A stretch of DNA of 53,908 nucleotides, taken from the NCBI GenBank assembly GCA_026196875.1, contig JAPHTP010000068.1, forward strand, positions 1 through 53,908, written 5' to 3'. Below the pieces are notes generated by a model. It was not told the DNA's origin. It did no database searches and saw only the letters and a program-made list of their open reading frames with translations. This stretch comes from Kangiellaceae bacterium (lineage in GTDB: Bacteria > Pseudomonadota > Gammaproteobacteria > Enterobacterales > Kangiellaceae). Both the position numbers and the translations under genes were made by a program. Shown piece after piece: positions 53,810 to 53,908 of the stretch (position 1 is the stretch's first letter; each line of letters starts with the position of its first letter).

Positions 53810-53908
53810 AAAAACAGGGGACACCCATAATGAATTAATCGGATTCTTCAAAATTGATTTGACTAAGACTACTTATATGAGTAGTCTTGTTTTATGTGAA
53901 GCTTGAAA
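53810..53908 (+). repeat. RAYT leader repeat, copy 2, at window end
   Basis: Nearly identical to 51284-51383, with an imperfect palindrome (GACTACTTATATGAGTAGTC). A short local duplication of AACAGG precedes it. The window ends at the point where, in copy 1, 12 bases remain before the transposase ATG, so a second transposase probably starts just beyond. Confidence 0.85.

Noticed and set aside
1-53908. tRNA, rRNA, CRISPR arrays or prophage genes
   Set aside because: I looked for cloverleaf-like and array-like patterns in the intergenic gaps and for phage structural genes and saw none.

Overview
The window reads as AT-rich chromosomal DNA of a Gammaproteobacterium. The Aer-type PAS chemoreceptor, the MltF-type lytic transglycosylase, the REP-associated transposase remnants and the overall gene style all point there. 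The genus cannot be fixed from sequence alone; a marine Oceanospirillales-like lineage is only a guess.

Layout. (1) 1-10592 is ordinary chromosome: an MltF-like lytic transglycosylase with two substrate-binding domains, a cytosolic CZB chemoreceptor, a small STAS-like/membrane protein pair, a DJ-1/PfpI protein, an Aer-like PAS chemoreceptor, a MerR regulator with a methyltransferase, and a small zinc metalloprotease. (2) 10593-31370 is one uninterrupted, tightly packed plus-strand run of 26 genes: TPR protein, fliQ, fliR, flhB, flhA, flgF, flgG, flgA, flgH, flgI, flgB, flgC, fliE, fliF, a 143-aa gene in the fliG slot, fliH, fliI, fliJ, fliK, flgD, flgE, a reduced FliM/SctQ-like gene, fliN, fliO, fliP and a FliA-like sigma factor. 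(3) 31390-32346 holds two small minus-strand genes, one of them a TPR protein. (4) 32547-50687 is a single 6046-codon Rhs/YD-repeat polymorphic toxin with LysM and a papain-like C-terminal tip, followed directly by its probable immunity gene. (5) 51098-53908 is a graveyard of displaced toxin tips, immunity genes (one SMI1/KNR4-like), a decayed REP-associated transposase and repeats of its leader; the second repeat cuts an AraC-type gene and runs off the window end.

The main finding is the flagellar cluster. It encodes a complete export gate, ATPase complex, MS ring, rod, P and L rings, hook cap and hook. It has no recognisable full-length FliG, no FliM with a CheY-binding N-terminus, no MotA/MotB, and no flagellin, filament cap or hook-filament junction genes. 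The fliG slot holds a 143-aa helical protein, which is the position SctK has in injectisomes, and FliM is shortened to an SctQ-like protein. The locus therefore looks like a motor-less flagellar hook-basal body that could act as a secretion device, with its own sigma factor and TPR proteins at both ends. The giant Rhs protein next door has no Sec signal peptide and is a candidate substrate. That link is inference from position. Two chemoreceptors nearby suggest the cell has a separate motility system, so genes missing here may exist elsewhere.
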